From the NCBI GenBank assembly GCA_026932145.1, contig JAIXKT010000024.1:1-58317 (forward strand): DNA of 58,317 bases. Direction: 5' to 3'. Numbering within the stretch: the first letter of the stretch is position 1; the number at the start of each line of letters is the position of its first letter. Shown piece by piece: positions 46,046 through 55,319 of the stretch. The notes beneath the pieces are model-generated. The model was not told the origin of the DNA, searched no databases, and saw only the letters and a list, made by a program, of their open reading frames with translations. Source of the stretch: Bacteroidia bacterium. GTDB taxonomy: Bacteria; Bacteroidota; Bacteroidia; J057; JAIXKT01. The position numbers and the translations under genes were made by a program.

Positions 46046-49000
46046 TTATTCGATAGCGATTTTTTGCCTGATGATTCCCTGCTGAGTGCTGATTTCTAAG
46101 ACATACAAGCCTGCCGGAAGTTCCGGTAAGTCAATTACTGTTGAAATATGGTTTGGTTTTAAATGCCAAGTTTGAATGGTTGAGCCGGATAAATATTTCA
46201 ATGAGGCATTCAATTCCGGTGTGAGGTCTGGTATTTCAATCCAGAGTTTATTTTTGGCCGGATTTGGGTATATTTTAAATTCTTGCAAAGAGGCATTTTC
46301 TAATCCAACCATTCCAATTTTGATGGTAACGTATGTTGTATCAGAGCAGGCTTCATTTTTGGCAATCAGCCGAGCGGTGTATGTACCCGGCTGTTGATAA
46401 GTATGTTTGACTTCTTTGCCATTAGTTCCGTAGCCATCACCAAAATTCCAATTCCAAGTAGTGCTGTTGGTGGAGGCATCTTTAAAGTAGATAGTATCTA
46501 AGGTAGTAGCATTGGTTTGGCTTACCTGAATGTGTGCCGTAACGTTTGGTACTATCGTTACAACTGTTTGAGCCGATGTAATACAGCCAAAAGAATCCTG
46601 AACATTAACGATATAAACGCCTGAGCTACCGGTTGTTATGATTGGAGTTGTTTGGTTATTTGACCAAAGGTAAGAAACCGCAGCGGGCGTAGTAACGTTT
46701 AGGGTAACTTTGCCACAACCGAATACTTCGTTGGGTAAATTTATATTGAGCCGTTGCTGCTCAAATAAACATCTTTTCAATGCGCGGGCACGAGATATAT
46801 TTTGAATTAAGCTATTTTGGCTATTAGCTCCAATTATTGCAAATGTAACTATTTGAGAATCACCGGGTAGGATAAATAATGGTCCGGCGGAAACAAACTG
46901 TACTATATCTGCTCCGGGGTAGTTAGTAAAGGCATTACCGGAGGCTGTTCCTTGGGTGATTGCGGCTAATTTATCGCTGCGTCTATCAAAGCGAAATGTG
47001 GAGGCAGCGGCACCATAGCAGTTAAAACCAATATTTTGCTCTAATAGCGCTATTCCGCAATAAGCAGTGCTTGTGGTGTCTGTGGTTGAGCAGAATCCAA
47101 CTCGATTTACGGAGTCCACCTCGGCACGGTTTTGAGCAGAATTTTCCCCAATATCCCAATCTGCAAAAATACCGAAGTATAAACTATCGATAGGGTAAAA
47201 ATTTTGGTTTTTGATAACATAATGTATCATAACCAAACTATCTTCCGGTGCTCTTAGGAAAGTAAGTGCCCGTTGGTCAATCTGAATATTTAGTTTATTA
47301 GAATCTGCGTTAGCATCATTAAAGTGGGCTATCCCGTCCATGTCAGATAAGCCGGGCTTTAGGGCAGTTGCCCGAGAGATTCCCTGAAAATCAGCATCCG
47401 AACCATTGGAATTTCGGATATTGTTCAGCAATTTATTGCTTTTGGGATAACCAATAACCAACCCACCCTCATAAAGTAATGAAGAACTTCCCATAAAAGC
47501 AAATCCAAGTCCGGTATTTTTATTTCGGTAATCATGATAGCCGATATTTCCGCGACTATTGATAGTTGTAGCAACTGAACCGCCATACAAGTTTACATAA
47601 GTTGGGTTAATGGTGATTTCTAATAATTCTTGGTCAGTATAAGGGCCGTCATTATAGCTAAGTAGAATAGTAGCAACATAGTTTTGGGGTGCAGAGGGAG
47701 AAATAGCAATTTTAAATGGAATTAAGTTTGATTTGATTTGGTTTGTGCCAATGCCTCCAAGTATAGTTACGCCGGAGATTATAGATACAATACTTGGATC
47801 TAAGGAGGTAATGGTTACTTTCAGATTTGAAGTGGGAGACAAGTAGTTACGAAATACTCCTGTTAGATTCATAGTATCTCCGGGTTCCGGTATGGTATTA
47901 ATCTGGTCTGATACAGAGTAGGTTTGCAACCTAATTGCGGGGGAGGTTACAAATAAGGCACGTTGCATGTCCACCCTTCCGAAGCCAAGTTTTCTGGAAT
48001 AGCTTGGATTCAAAGTATCTATTTTTACGGATGTAACCCGAAGATGCTCGCCTGCCTGTACTGCGGAGTAGTTTGGATAATATGAACGAATGATAGCCGC
48101 TACTCCGGCAGCTACCGGTGAAGAATAAGAAGTATAGCAGCCATCAAATTTATAACCATTGAGATAATCTGTGGTTCTTGCTGAACCGGGTGCGCAAACA
48201 TCAACCTTAGAGTTAAATGAAGAAACGCCACATTTGATGTCGTTATCATCGGTAGCTGTTACCGAAATTACATTGTCATAGCTTGCTGGGAAGTATTTGG
48301 CTTCATTATTAGCATTACCGGCAGCGGCAATGACTAAGGCGTTTTTGTTAAAAGTTGCGTAATTAACAGCATCTTGCCCCAATTGGCTTTGTACTGTTCC
48401 ACCCCAAGAACAATTGATAACACTGGCTCCGTGGTCGGCAGCATAAACAATTCCGGTATAACCTTGTGAAATGCCGGGGCTATAATCGGAGCACGCTTTA
48501 ATGGGTAACAGCTTACACTTGAATCCAACTCCGGAAATACCAATTCCGTTATCCGTAGTGGCAGAAACGATGCCGGATACCCAAGTTCCGTGGGGCAAAA
48601 CCGGATTAGGCAGAGAACTGATAGCTGTGTTATTATCATTTTCTCCCATATCCCAACCTCGAAAGTTATCTGTGTAGCCGTCCCCATCGTTATCAACTCC
48701 GTCAATAGGGTCATTCCAGTTGTATTTTATATTATCAATCAAATCCGGATGATCCCATTGGATAGCTGCATCTACAACGGCAATGACTGTGTTGGTATCC
48801 CCTTTGGAAATATCCCAACCTAACTGAGCTTGAATAACCGAAAGATTAGATTGAGAGCCAAAAGTAGGGTCATTGGGGGAATACATTACTTCGTAAATAT
48901 ATTTCGGCTCACAATAAGCAATGCAATGCTGTTTTTCAAAAAGTTGAATACCTTCATATAAAGATCGGTTCGCGGTATATGTTAGTTCATAAATCAATGA

Positions 49001-49270
49001 AATATCAACTAAGGGATCACCAAAACTGGATTTTAAGGCTGCGGGAGGCTGATGAAACGGAAAAACCTTAGCAATTTTAGTTACAGATAGCTCATTAAAA
49101 ATCAACTGTAACTCCTTAATTTGAATTGAATTTGTTTGGCATTGAGAGTGCCATTCTGGCTTTATCTTAATAATCAATTTATTAGGTTCAGCAGAAGTTT
49201 GACCTAATAACGCCTGAGAGCATATTACCCAAATCCAAATAATGCTGCCAAATCCCCAAAAACGTTTCAT
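46046..49270 (-). CDS. Secreted subtilisin-like protease with PKD and T9SS domains
   Basis: A 1074-residue exported S8 peptidase. The signal peptide ends ALLGQ near residue 24 and a prodomain follows. The catalytic Asp (VVDAAIQWDHPDL, near 167), His (PHGTWVSGI, near 227) and Ser (YTSYSSPVAAG, near 381) are present; the usual Gly before Thr-Ser is Tyr. A calcium-type DNDGDGYTD loop lies near 195. After a long middle region there is a PKD domain (WNWNFGDGYG, near 935) and a T9SS sorting domain (FKIYPNPAKNKLWIEIP, LPAGLYVLEIS, RQKIAIE). The start at 49270 is favoured because the ATG at 49279 overlaps the -7 box. It is a likely cell-surface or released protease. Confidence 0.92.
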   Translation of the reverse strand: MKRFWGFGSIIWIWVICSQALLGQTSAEPNKLIIKIKPEWHSQCQTNSIQIKELQLIFNELSVTKIAKVFPFHQPPAALKSSFGDPLVDISLIYELTYTANRSLYEGIQLFEKQHCIAYCEPKYIYEVMYSPNDPTFGSQSNLSVIQAQLGWDISKGDTNTVIAVVDAAIQWDHPDLIDNIKYNWNDPIDGVDNDGDGYTDNFRGWDMGENDNNTAISSLPNPVLPHGTWVSGIVSATTDNGIGISGVGFKCKLLPIKACSDYSPGISQGYTGIVYAADHGASVINCSWGGTVQSQLGQDAVNYATFNKNALVIAAAGNANNEAKYFPASYDNVISVTATDDNDIKCGVSSFNSKVDVCAPGSARTTDYLNGYKFDGCYTSYSSPVAAGVAAIIRSYYPNYSAVQAGEHLRVTSVKIDTLNPSYSRKLGFGRVDMQRALFVTSPAIRLQTYSVSDQINTIPEPGDTMNLTGVFRNYLSPTSNLKVTITSLDPSIVSIISGVTILGGIGTNQIKSNLIPFKIAISPSAPQNYVATILLSYNDGPYTDQELLEITINPTYVNLYGGSVATTINSRGNIGYHDYRNKNTGLGFAFMGSSSLLYEGGLVIGYPKSNKLLNNIRNSNGSDADFQGISRATALKPGLSDMDGIAHFNDANADSNKLNIQIDQRALTFLRAPEDSLVMIHYVIKNQNFYPIDSLYFGIFADWDIGENSAQNRAEVDSVNRVGFCSTTDTTSTAYCGIALLEQNIGFNCYGAAASTFRFDRRSDKLAAITQGTASGNAFTNYPGADIVQFVSAGPLFILPGDSQIVTFAIIGANSQNSLIQNISRARALKRCLFEQQRLNINLPNEVFGCGKVTLNVTTPAAVSYLWSNNQTTPIITTGSSGVYIVNVQDSFGCITSAQTVVTIVPNVTAHIQVSQTNATTLDTIYFKDASTNSTTWNWNFGDGYGTNGKEVKHTYQQPGTYTARLIAKNEACSDTTYVTIKIGMVGLENASLQEFKIYPNPAKNKLWIEIPDLTPELNASLKYLSGSTIQTWHLKPNHISTVIDLPELPAGLYVLEISTQQGIIRQKIAIE

Positions 49271-49276
49271 ACAGTC

Positions 49277-49284
49277 CAAAAATA
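49277..49284 (-). promoter_or_regulatory. -7 promoter box of the subtilase gene
   Basis: Minus-strand TATTTTTG matches TAnnTTTG six bases before the chosen ATG at 49270. A TTG lies 23 bases further upstream (CAA at 49308-49310 on the plus strand). It implies a very short leader. Confidence 0.5.
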
Positions 49285-49510
49285 CAACTTTTTGATTTAC
49301 AAGGCCACAAAAATAGTAGCATTTGGAATAGTAATTTTTTTAGCAGTGGCTTAGAAAGGATATTATGAACAATAAGTTTTAAGTATAGCTTAGATTCATT
49401 TTTTTTAGTTGTGTAATTGAGTGCCTATAAGTATAACCAAATAGAGCCTCAACCCCAAATTAAGGCAGTTGTTTTTTTGATTTATGGATACGCAGCATAT
49501 TCAAATCCTG

Positions 49511-49518
49511 TAACTTTG
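49511..49518 (+). promoter_or_regulatory. -7 promoter box for the 1154-residue T9SS protein
   Basis: TAACTTTG is an exact consensus match 25 bases before the ATG at 49544. The matching -33 element is not evident. Confidence 0.5.
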
Positions 49519-49543
49519 TAATCTTAATAAAAAATATATCATT

Positions 49544-52500
49544 ATGGAACGAATGCGACACTGGTTTTTAGTATTAATACTATGCATATCGAATGTATGG
49601 GTATTTGGGCAGATAAGCTCATTACCGTATTCTCAAAATTTTGAGGCCAATTTTACAACGGGTTTAAATGCCACTTTCTTAAGCAACTGGGTTGGAAATG
49701 AAGTGAGAGGCTTGGACTCTATTCGGATTTGTCAATATTCCAAGAAAGTAGCGGGCGGCATTCGTTCTTTATCAGCGTTACCAACATCAACATTTACGCC
49801 GGTGATTACTATTTCTGCAAATTTATCGGCCTATTCTAATGTTCAGTTTAAATTTTGGGCTTCTACAGACACCAATTTTAGCCCTGCTGGTTCTAACAGA
49901 AATTGTGTAGTAAAGATTAGCACTTCTATAGATGGTGGCACTACCTACACAACTCCTACACAGATTGGAGATAGTGCTGCATTTGCCAATGCTTCGGGGA
50001 TTCCTTTTCAGCAGTTTATATACGGTCTTCCGATTACCGCTAATAACCAAGCTAATGTACGCATCAAGATAGAAATATCCCGTGGAAATGGAACAGGATC
50101 AGCAGCCCGCTTCGTTATGGATAATGCTACCTTAGAGGAAGCTGGCGGTGATATTATCCCCCCAACAACCAATTATGCGAAACCAAAATCTACGACACAA
50201 GTAAAAGTCGCTTTTAGTGAAGCCGTTGGCATTTCTGCTGAAAATACAGCCAATTATACTGGGCTTTCTGTAACCAACGCCGTGCGAAATGTATCATTAG
50301 ACACAGTTACCTTATCTCTCTCAACACCATTATCTTATGTAAATACCAACACCTTAACGGTAAGCAATATTGCGGATTTAGCCGGCAATACTATGGTAAA
50401 CCCACAAGTATTTACCTTAAAAGCCGATAACGCATTAAGCCGAATACAGATTACCGAAATTATGTATAATGACCCATCTTCCTCAGACTCATTGGAGTTT
50501 ATTGAAATCTTTAATACCTCATCTCAAACAGCATACCTTAACGGATGCGCTATTTCAGATGCATTTATAAATACTTTCCAACTTGCAGATTCAATACCGG
50601 CAAATAGCTCTCTTGTTTTATGTAAAACCTTGTCTATATTTAATAGCTTTTTTGGAACCATTCCGGGCAAAGTAATTCAGTGGAATAGCGGCGTTCTGTT
50701 AAATACCGGAGAACCCATAACCATGATAGACAACTATGATAATGCGGTGTTTACAGTTACTTACAGCAATGCTTTACCTTGGGATACCTTAGCTAATGGC
50801 AAAGGTAGTTCTTTAAATCGCTGTGATTTTAACTCTCCTACGAATAGTCCCACAAGTTGGACTGGGGATATTTCAAAATTAACAAAATACGGTTCTGTTA
50901 ATGGACGTTTTGTTTACGCAACCCCCGGTGCTACTTGTATGCAAAGTTCAAGTTGCAGTTCTATCGGTAATTATACCAGTGATGATACGTTGTCCATTTA
51001 TTATGCAGGTTCAGCAACCAACGGCTATCTCGCCGGCCATAATACCTTTCAAGACAAGGCCAAAGTGGATAAATTTACATTAGCTTCGTCATACACCATC
51101 GGGAGTGTTACGTTTGGTGTAGGTGTTGCTAAATCCAACTCTCCCGCATCTAAGTACGTTACACTAAAAATTTGGGATTCTACAGGACCAGGAGGCGTTC
51201 CAGGCGGAGTCCTGTTCCAGCAAAATGTTACTTATCAAACGTTGATGGCAGACGTAGCTCAAAATAGAGCAACTTTGGTAGTTCTACCAACCCCATTAAC
51301 GGTTTCTGGAAATATTTATGTGGGTGTAGAATATACCTATGCTGCCGGAGATACGATAGCACTATACACCAATAGATTTGGAAACACACCTGCCCCCGGC
51401 ACCGCATGGGAGCAATGGAGCACTAACGCATGGTATCCCTATTCTGATACGGCTAACTCATGGGGCGTAAATATTTCTCACTATATATTCATAAATCCAG
51501 TGTATCCAACGGCAAACTTCTCGGTATCAGGAACTACTGCGTGTGCCGGAGGGACATTAACATTTACCAATAGTTCAACCCAAGCAAGTACCTATTCATG
51601 GTCATTTCCCGGCGGCACACCCTCAACTTCAACAGCAGCAAATCCGGCTATAAAATACAACACAGCAGGAACTTATCCCGTTACGTTAATAGCTTATGGT
51701 ACCTGTGGTAATGACACCTTGATAAAGACAAGTTATATCACTGTTAACTCTGTTGCAACGCCGTCTATTTCCGGTAGTGCTACTGTTTGCCCTAGTTCAA
51801 CGTTGAGCTTAACAGCTTCATCAGCTACGCCGGGAGCTACGTATAGCTGGACAGGGCCAAATTCATTCACTTCAACATCTGCGACTATATCCATTCCCAA
51901 TGCATCTACTTCAAATTCAGGGCAGTACAGCGTAATAGCCATTGCAGGTGGCTGTACTTCTACGGTTGCTAACCAGACTGTTACGGTACAAGCGACTTCA
52001 ACACCGTCTATTTCCGGTAATTCACCTGTTTGCCTTGGTTCAACATTGAGCTTAACAGCTTCATCAGCTACGCCGGGAGCTACGTATAGCTGGACAGGAC
52101 CAAATTCATTCACTTCAACGTCTGCAACCATATCTATTCCCAATGTATCTGCTTCAAATGCCGGCTCATATAGCGTAATAGCTATTGCAGGTGGTTGTAC
52201 TTCTGCCGTTGCTAATCAAACTGTTACAGTAAATACAACTTCAACGCCCTCTATTTCCGGTAGTGCTATTGTGTGTGCCGGTTCAACATTGAGTTTAACA
52301 GCTTCATCAGCTACGCCGGGAGCTATGTATAGCTGGACGGGGCCAAATTCATTCACTTCGTTTTCTGCAACCATATCTATTCCCAATGTATCTGCTTCAA
52401 ATTCAGGGCAGTACAGCGTAATAGCTATCGCAGGTGGTTGTACTTCTGCCGTTGCTAATCAAACTGTTACGGTAAATCCAGCTCCTACGGCATCATTCAC

Positions 52501-53008
52501 AACTACCGCAGATACCTTTTATCTACCAAATGTAACTGTAGATTTCACCAACACATCTCCCGGTTCAGGAAATAGTTACACTTGGTCATTTGGAGATGGC
52601 AATACTTCAAACAACGAAAATCCCCAAGCAACTTATACAGCCGAAGGTAACTACACAGTTACCCTCACTGTTACAGATGCTAACACCTGTTCTGGCACAG
52701 CAACCAAAACAATAGTTGTACTCCAAGCAACTGCTAATGAGGCATTAGTAAACTCACTTCATCCGTCAATCTATCCTAACCCAACTTGGGAAAGCACTAC
52801 ATTATCTTGGAATCAAACCCAAGAGGGGAAGACACAAATACAATTAGTAGATGCGTTTGGCCGAATTGTTTGGCATCAAGAAGGTATATTTTTAGCCGGT
52901 GAAAAAACAGTTAAAATACCAACAGAAAATATTGCCGGTGGTATTTACTGGGTCAAGATAAATAACGTCTCCGGAACTTGGGTAGGCCAACTTCAGGTAA
53001 AGCACTAA
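49544..53008 (+). CDS. Multidomain T9SS surface protein (LTD, Ig-like repeats, PKD)
   Basis: A 1154-residue exported protein. A signal peptide ends WVFGQ near residue 23. Residues about 25-205 form a jelly-roll-like domain and 210-300 an Ig-like domain (VKVAFSEAVGISAENTANYTG). A lamin-tail domain starts near 303 (RIQITEIMYNDPSSSDSLEFIEIFN). A PKD-like domain covers about 655-735. Three 81-residue Ig-like repeats follow at 736-978 (each with PSISG, STLSLTASSATPGA, YSWTGPNSF and GQYSVIAIAGGCT), then a second PKD domain (YTWSFGDGN, near 1010) and a T9SS sorting domain (PSIYPNPTWESTTLSW). The domains bind and extend at the cell surface; no catalytic motif is seen. A strong terminator follows. Confidence 0.9.
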   Translation: MERMRHWFLVLILCISNVWVFGQISSLPYSQNFEANFTTGLNATFLSNWVGNEVRGLDSIRICQYSKKVAGGIRSLSALPTSTFTPVITISANLSAYSNVQFKFWASTDTNFSPAGSNRNCVVKISTSIDGGTTYTTPTQIGDSAAFANASGIPFQQFIYGLPITANNQANVRIKIEISRGNGTGSAARFVMDNATLEEAGGDIIPPTTNYAKPKSTTQVKVAFSEAVGISAENTANYTGLSVTNAVRNVSLDTVTLSLSTPLSYVNTNTLTVSNIADLAGNTMVNPQVFTLKADNALSRIQITEIMYNDPSSSDSLEFIEIFNTSSQTAYLNGCAISDAFINTFQLADSIPANSSLVLCKTLSIFNSFFGTIPGKVIQWNSGVLLNTGEPITMIDNYDNAVFTVTYSNALPWDTLANGKGSSLNRCDFNSPTNSPTSWTGDISKLTKYGSVNGRFVYATPGATCMQSSSCSSIGNYTSDDTLSIYYAGSATNGYLAGHNTFQDKAKVDKFTLASSYTIGSVTFGVGVAKSNSPASKYVTLKIWDSTGPGGVPGGVLFQQNVTYQTLMADVAQNRATLVVLPTPLTVSGNIYVGVEYTYAAGDTIALYTNRFGNTPAPGTAWEQWSTNAWYPYSDTANSWGVNISHYIFINPVYPTANFSVSGTTACAGGTLTFTNSSTQASTYSWSFPGGTPSTSTAANPAIKYNTAGTYPVTLIAYGTCGNDTLIKTSYITVNSVATPSISGSATVCPSSTLSLTASSATPGATYSWTGPNSFTSTSATISIPNASTSNSGQYSVIAIAGGCTSTVANQTVTVQATSTPSISGNSPVCLGSTLSLTASSATPGATYSWTGPNSFTSTSATISIPNVSASNAGSYSVIAIAGGCTSAVANQTVTVNTTSTPSISGSAIVCAGSTLSLTASSATPGAMYSWTGPNSFTSFSATISIPNVSASNSGQYSVIAIAGGCTSAVANQTVTVNPAPTASFTTTADTFYLPNVTVDFTNTSPGSGNSYTWSFGDGNTSNNENPQATYTAEGNYTVTLTVTDANTCSGTATKTIVVLQATANEALVNSLHPSIYPNPTWESTTLSWNQTQEGKTQIQLVDAFGRIVWHQEGIFLAGEKTVKIPTENIAGGIYWVKINNVSGTWVGQLQVKH
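51749..52477 (+). repeat. Three tandem 243-bp coding repeats
   Basis: Units at 51749-51991, 51992-52234 and 52235-52477 encode three 81-residue Ig-like domains inside the T9SS surface protein. Long stretches are identical in DNA, including the segment coding LTASSATPGA. Synonymous changes are few, so duplication or gene conversion was recent, and the copy number may vary between strains. Confidence 0.93.
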
Positions 53009-53018
53009 AAGTTATTTG

Positions 53019-53077
53019 AACTATACAAACGAGAAGAGGCTGCCCTTTCCGGGCAGCCTCTTCTCGTTTGTATAGTT
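53019..53077. terminator. 27-bp-stem bidirectional terminator
   Basis: A perfect 27-bp stem (53019-53045 with 53051-53077, core AGAAGAGGCTGCCC) has a 5-base TTTCC loop. It sits between the convergent T9SS gene and the AhpD-like gene. The flanks are AT-rich on both sides, so it can stop transcription from either direction. Confidence 0.85.
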
Positions 53078-53111
53078 ATTAACAGATGAAACTATGCTAA
53101 ATGCAACTTAT

Positions 53112-53558
53112 TTACTCAGAAGATGTATAAGTTTGGCTTGTGGCTACGTTTATCCTGTTCCAAAAGTTTATCTGATTAATCACAATAATAATCTGGGCGA
53201 CTTGATTATCAGTGAAGTATCGTTGTACATTTTGGAAAGTAACATCCTTAACGCCGTGCTCATGGAGTTTAGTTATTTCTTCTGTTAAAGCAAGTACAGC
53301 TTTTTCTGCGTCTGTAAAATGTGGGCTTTCTTCCCAAGCAGATAGCGCATAAATCCGTTGTTCCGTTTCGCCTGATTTTCTGGTATCTTCGGTGTGCATC
53401 TCGAGGCAATAGGCACATTTGTTAATTTGTGAAGCCCGTATCTTGATGAGTTCCCGAAGTTGATGGCTTATATCAGTTGTAGCTATATATTTCTCCATCT
53501 CAATCAGGATTTCGTAAGACTTAGGCTCAAGAGAGCTAATGGTGATTCGTTTTTTCAT
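53112..53558 (-). CDS. AhpD/carboxymuconolactone decarboxylase-family protein
   Basis: A 148-residue all-helical protein of the AhpD-like superfamily. The redox motif NKCAYCLEMHTEDTRKSGETEQR carries the CxxC and the downstream His typical of alkylhydroperoxidases. The protein continues with IYALSAWEESPHFTDAEKAVLALTEEITKL and the C-terminal NVATSQTY. Members reduce peroxides or act on small ring compounds; many are uncharacterised. The ATG at 53558 is used because the frame upstream of it (to 53597) is not conserved-looking. A -7 match (CAAAAATA on the plus strand, 53595-53602) precedes it. It is a single gene between the terminator and the divergent carboxylase. Confidence 0.88.
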   Translation of the reverse strand: MKKRITISSLEPKSYEILIEMEKYIATTDISHQLRELIKIRASQINKCAYCLEMHTEDTRKSGETEQRIYALSAWEESPHFTDAEKAVLALTEEITKLHEHGVKDVTFQNVQRYFTDNQVAQIIIVINQINFWNRINVATSQTYTSSE

Positions 53559-53663
53559 AAAAAAAGTATTAAAATGATTTAATTTAGTACACAACAAAAA
53601 TATAGTTTTTGGAGATTGGGGAATAAATTCTTGATAGTAATATTAAGTAATGGTAGAGTTTTG

Positions 53664-53671
53664 TAGGTTTG
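53664..53671 (+). promoter_or_regulatory. -7 promoter box of the carboxylase gene
   Basis: TAGGTTTG fits the consensus 12 bases before the ATG at 53684, so the leader is very short. It overlaps the TTG at 53669, which is therefore not the start. Confidence 0.45.
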
Positions 53672-53683
53672 CAAGTAAAAGTA

Positions 53684-55315
53684 ATGAAAGAAGAAACAAC
53701 CATTAATATACCGGAGCAGCATCAACGCTGGTTAGAAGAGTTAACAAAAAATCAGGATATTGTTTTTGCTGGAGGGGGCGAAAAATCTGTACGGACACAC
53801 AAAGAAAAAGGGAAACTAACAGCCCGTGAACGTATTCAAATGCTGGTAGATGACCCGAATGACTTAGTAGAGTTAGGCACATTTGCAGCATTTAATATGT
53901 ATCCCGAAGAAGGTGGATGTGCTTCCGGCGGAGTTATTGTCGTTATCGCAAAAGTAAGTGGAAAACGTTGCATTATCGTAGCTAATGACGCAACAGTAAA
54001 GGCCGGAGCTTGGTTTCCCATGACCGGAAAAAAAACCTTGCGTGCGCAGGAAATCAGCATAGAAAATTATCTGCCAATTATTTATTTGGTAGATAGTGCC
54101 GGAGTTTACCTACCCATGCAGTCAGAAATATTTGCCGATAAAGACCATTTTGGCCGTACTTTCCGAAATAATGCCGTCATAAGTAGTATGGGAATCCCAC
54201 AAATAGCTGCGATAATGGGATCTTGTGTAGCAGGAGGCGCATACCTGCCCATCATGAGCGACGAAGCCCTGATTGTAGAAGGAACAGGTTCGGTATTTCT
54301 GGCAGGATCTTTTTTGGTAAAATCTGCTATCGGAGAAAATATTGATAACGAAACACTTGGCGGAGCTACGACCCATAGCGAAATCTCCGGCGTTACGGAC
54401 TATAAAGTTAAAGATGATACCGAATGTTTACATACGATTCGTAGCTTGGTTGCAAAACAAGGTAATTTTCCTACGGCTAACTTTAACCGAATTGCTGCCA
54501 TAGAACCGGAATATTCGCCGGAGCAAATCTTCCATATTTTGCCACCAGACAGGCAAAAACCTTATGATATGCGCGAACTACTCAAGTGCATCGTGGATGC
54601 CGGCTCTATGGATGAATACAAAGCAGGATATGGAAAAACCATTATCACAACCTATGCCCGAATTGACGGCTGGTCTGTAGGGATAGTAGCTAACCAGCGG
54701 CTAATCGTCAAAAATAAAAAAGGCGAAATGCAAATTGGCGGAGTCGTTTATTCTGATTCCGCAGATAAAGCCGCCAGATTTGTTATGAACTGCAACCAAA
54801 AGAGAATCCCCTTGATTTTCTTTCAAGATGTAACCGGTTTTATGGTTGGTAGCAAAAGTGAACACGGCGGAATCATAAAAGACGGAGCAAAATTAGTCAG
54901 TGCTATGGCTAACTCAGTAGTGCCGAAGTTTACCTTTATTGTAGGAAATTCTTATGGAGCTGGAAACTATGCTATGTGCGGCAAGGCTTATGACCCTCGC
55001 CTGATTTTTGCTTGGCCAACAGCACAAATCGCCGTAATGGGAGGTGCACAAGCCGCTAATACTTTACTGCAAATACAGGTTTCAGCACTCAAAAGAAACG
55101 GACAAACAATAGATCCCGAAAAAGAAAAAAGACTATTAGAAGAAATCACAGCCCGTTATAACTCCCAGATGTCGCCTTACTATGCCGCCGCAAGACTCTG
55201 GGTAGATAACATCATAGACCCACGCAGCACCCGAAAAACCATCTCTATCGGAATAGATGTAGCTAACCATAATGCGGTGATTCGGCCCTACAACGTAGGT
55301 GTTATTCAAACATAA
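53684..55315 (+). CDS. Acyl-CoA carboxylase beta (carboxyltransferase) subunit
   Basis: A 543-residue carboxyltransferase of the propionyl-CoA/methylcrotonyl-CoA carboxylase family; it moves carboxyl groups from carboxybiotin to an acyl-CoA. Motifs are the N-terminal GGGEKSVRTHKEKGKLTARERIQML, the oxyanion-type regions GSCVAGGAYLPIMSDEALIVEGTGSVFLAG near residue 185 and GNSYGAGNYAMCGKAYDPRLIFAWP near 425, and PLIFFQDVTGFMVG near 380. The alpha (biotin carboxylase) subunit gene is not adjacent, so substrate cannot be fixed. polA starts four bases after its stop and is probably co-transcribed. Confidence 0.93.
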   Translation: MKEETTINIPEQHQRWLEELTKNQDIVFAGGGEKSVRTHKEKGKLTARERIQMLVDDPNDLVELGTFAAFNMYPEEGGCASGGVIVVIAKVSGKRCIIVANDATVKAGAWFPMTGKKTLRAQEISIENYLPIIYLVDSAGVYLPMQSEIFADKDHFGRTFRNNAVISSMGIPQIAAIMGSCVAGGAYLPIMSDEALIVEGTGSVFLAGSFLVKSAIGENIDNETLGGATTHSEISGVTDYKVKDDTECLHTIRSLVAKQGNFPTANFNRIAAIEPEYSPEQIFHILPPDRQKPYDMRELLKCIVDAGSMDEYKAGYGKTIITTYARIDGWSVGIVANQRLIVKNKKGEMQIGGVVYSDSADKAARFVMNCNQKRIPLIFFQDVTGFMVGSKSEHGGIIKDGAKLVSAMANSVVPKFTFIVGNSYGAGNYAMCGKAYDPRLIFAWPTAQIAVMGGAQAANTLLQIQVSALKRNGQTIDPEKEKRLLEEITARYNSQMSPYYAAARLWVDNIIDPRSTRKTISIGIDVANHNAVIRPYNVGVIQT

Positions 55316-55319
55316 CCAA

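Noticed and set aside
48334-48714. 126-residue minus-strand frame inside the subtilase gene
   Set aside because: It is an alternate frame of a strongly conserved S8 catalytic domain.
51733-52143. 136-residue minus-strand frame over the Ig-like repeats
   Set aside because: It repeats itself only because the sense-strand repeats are duplicated, and it has no independent coding support.
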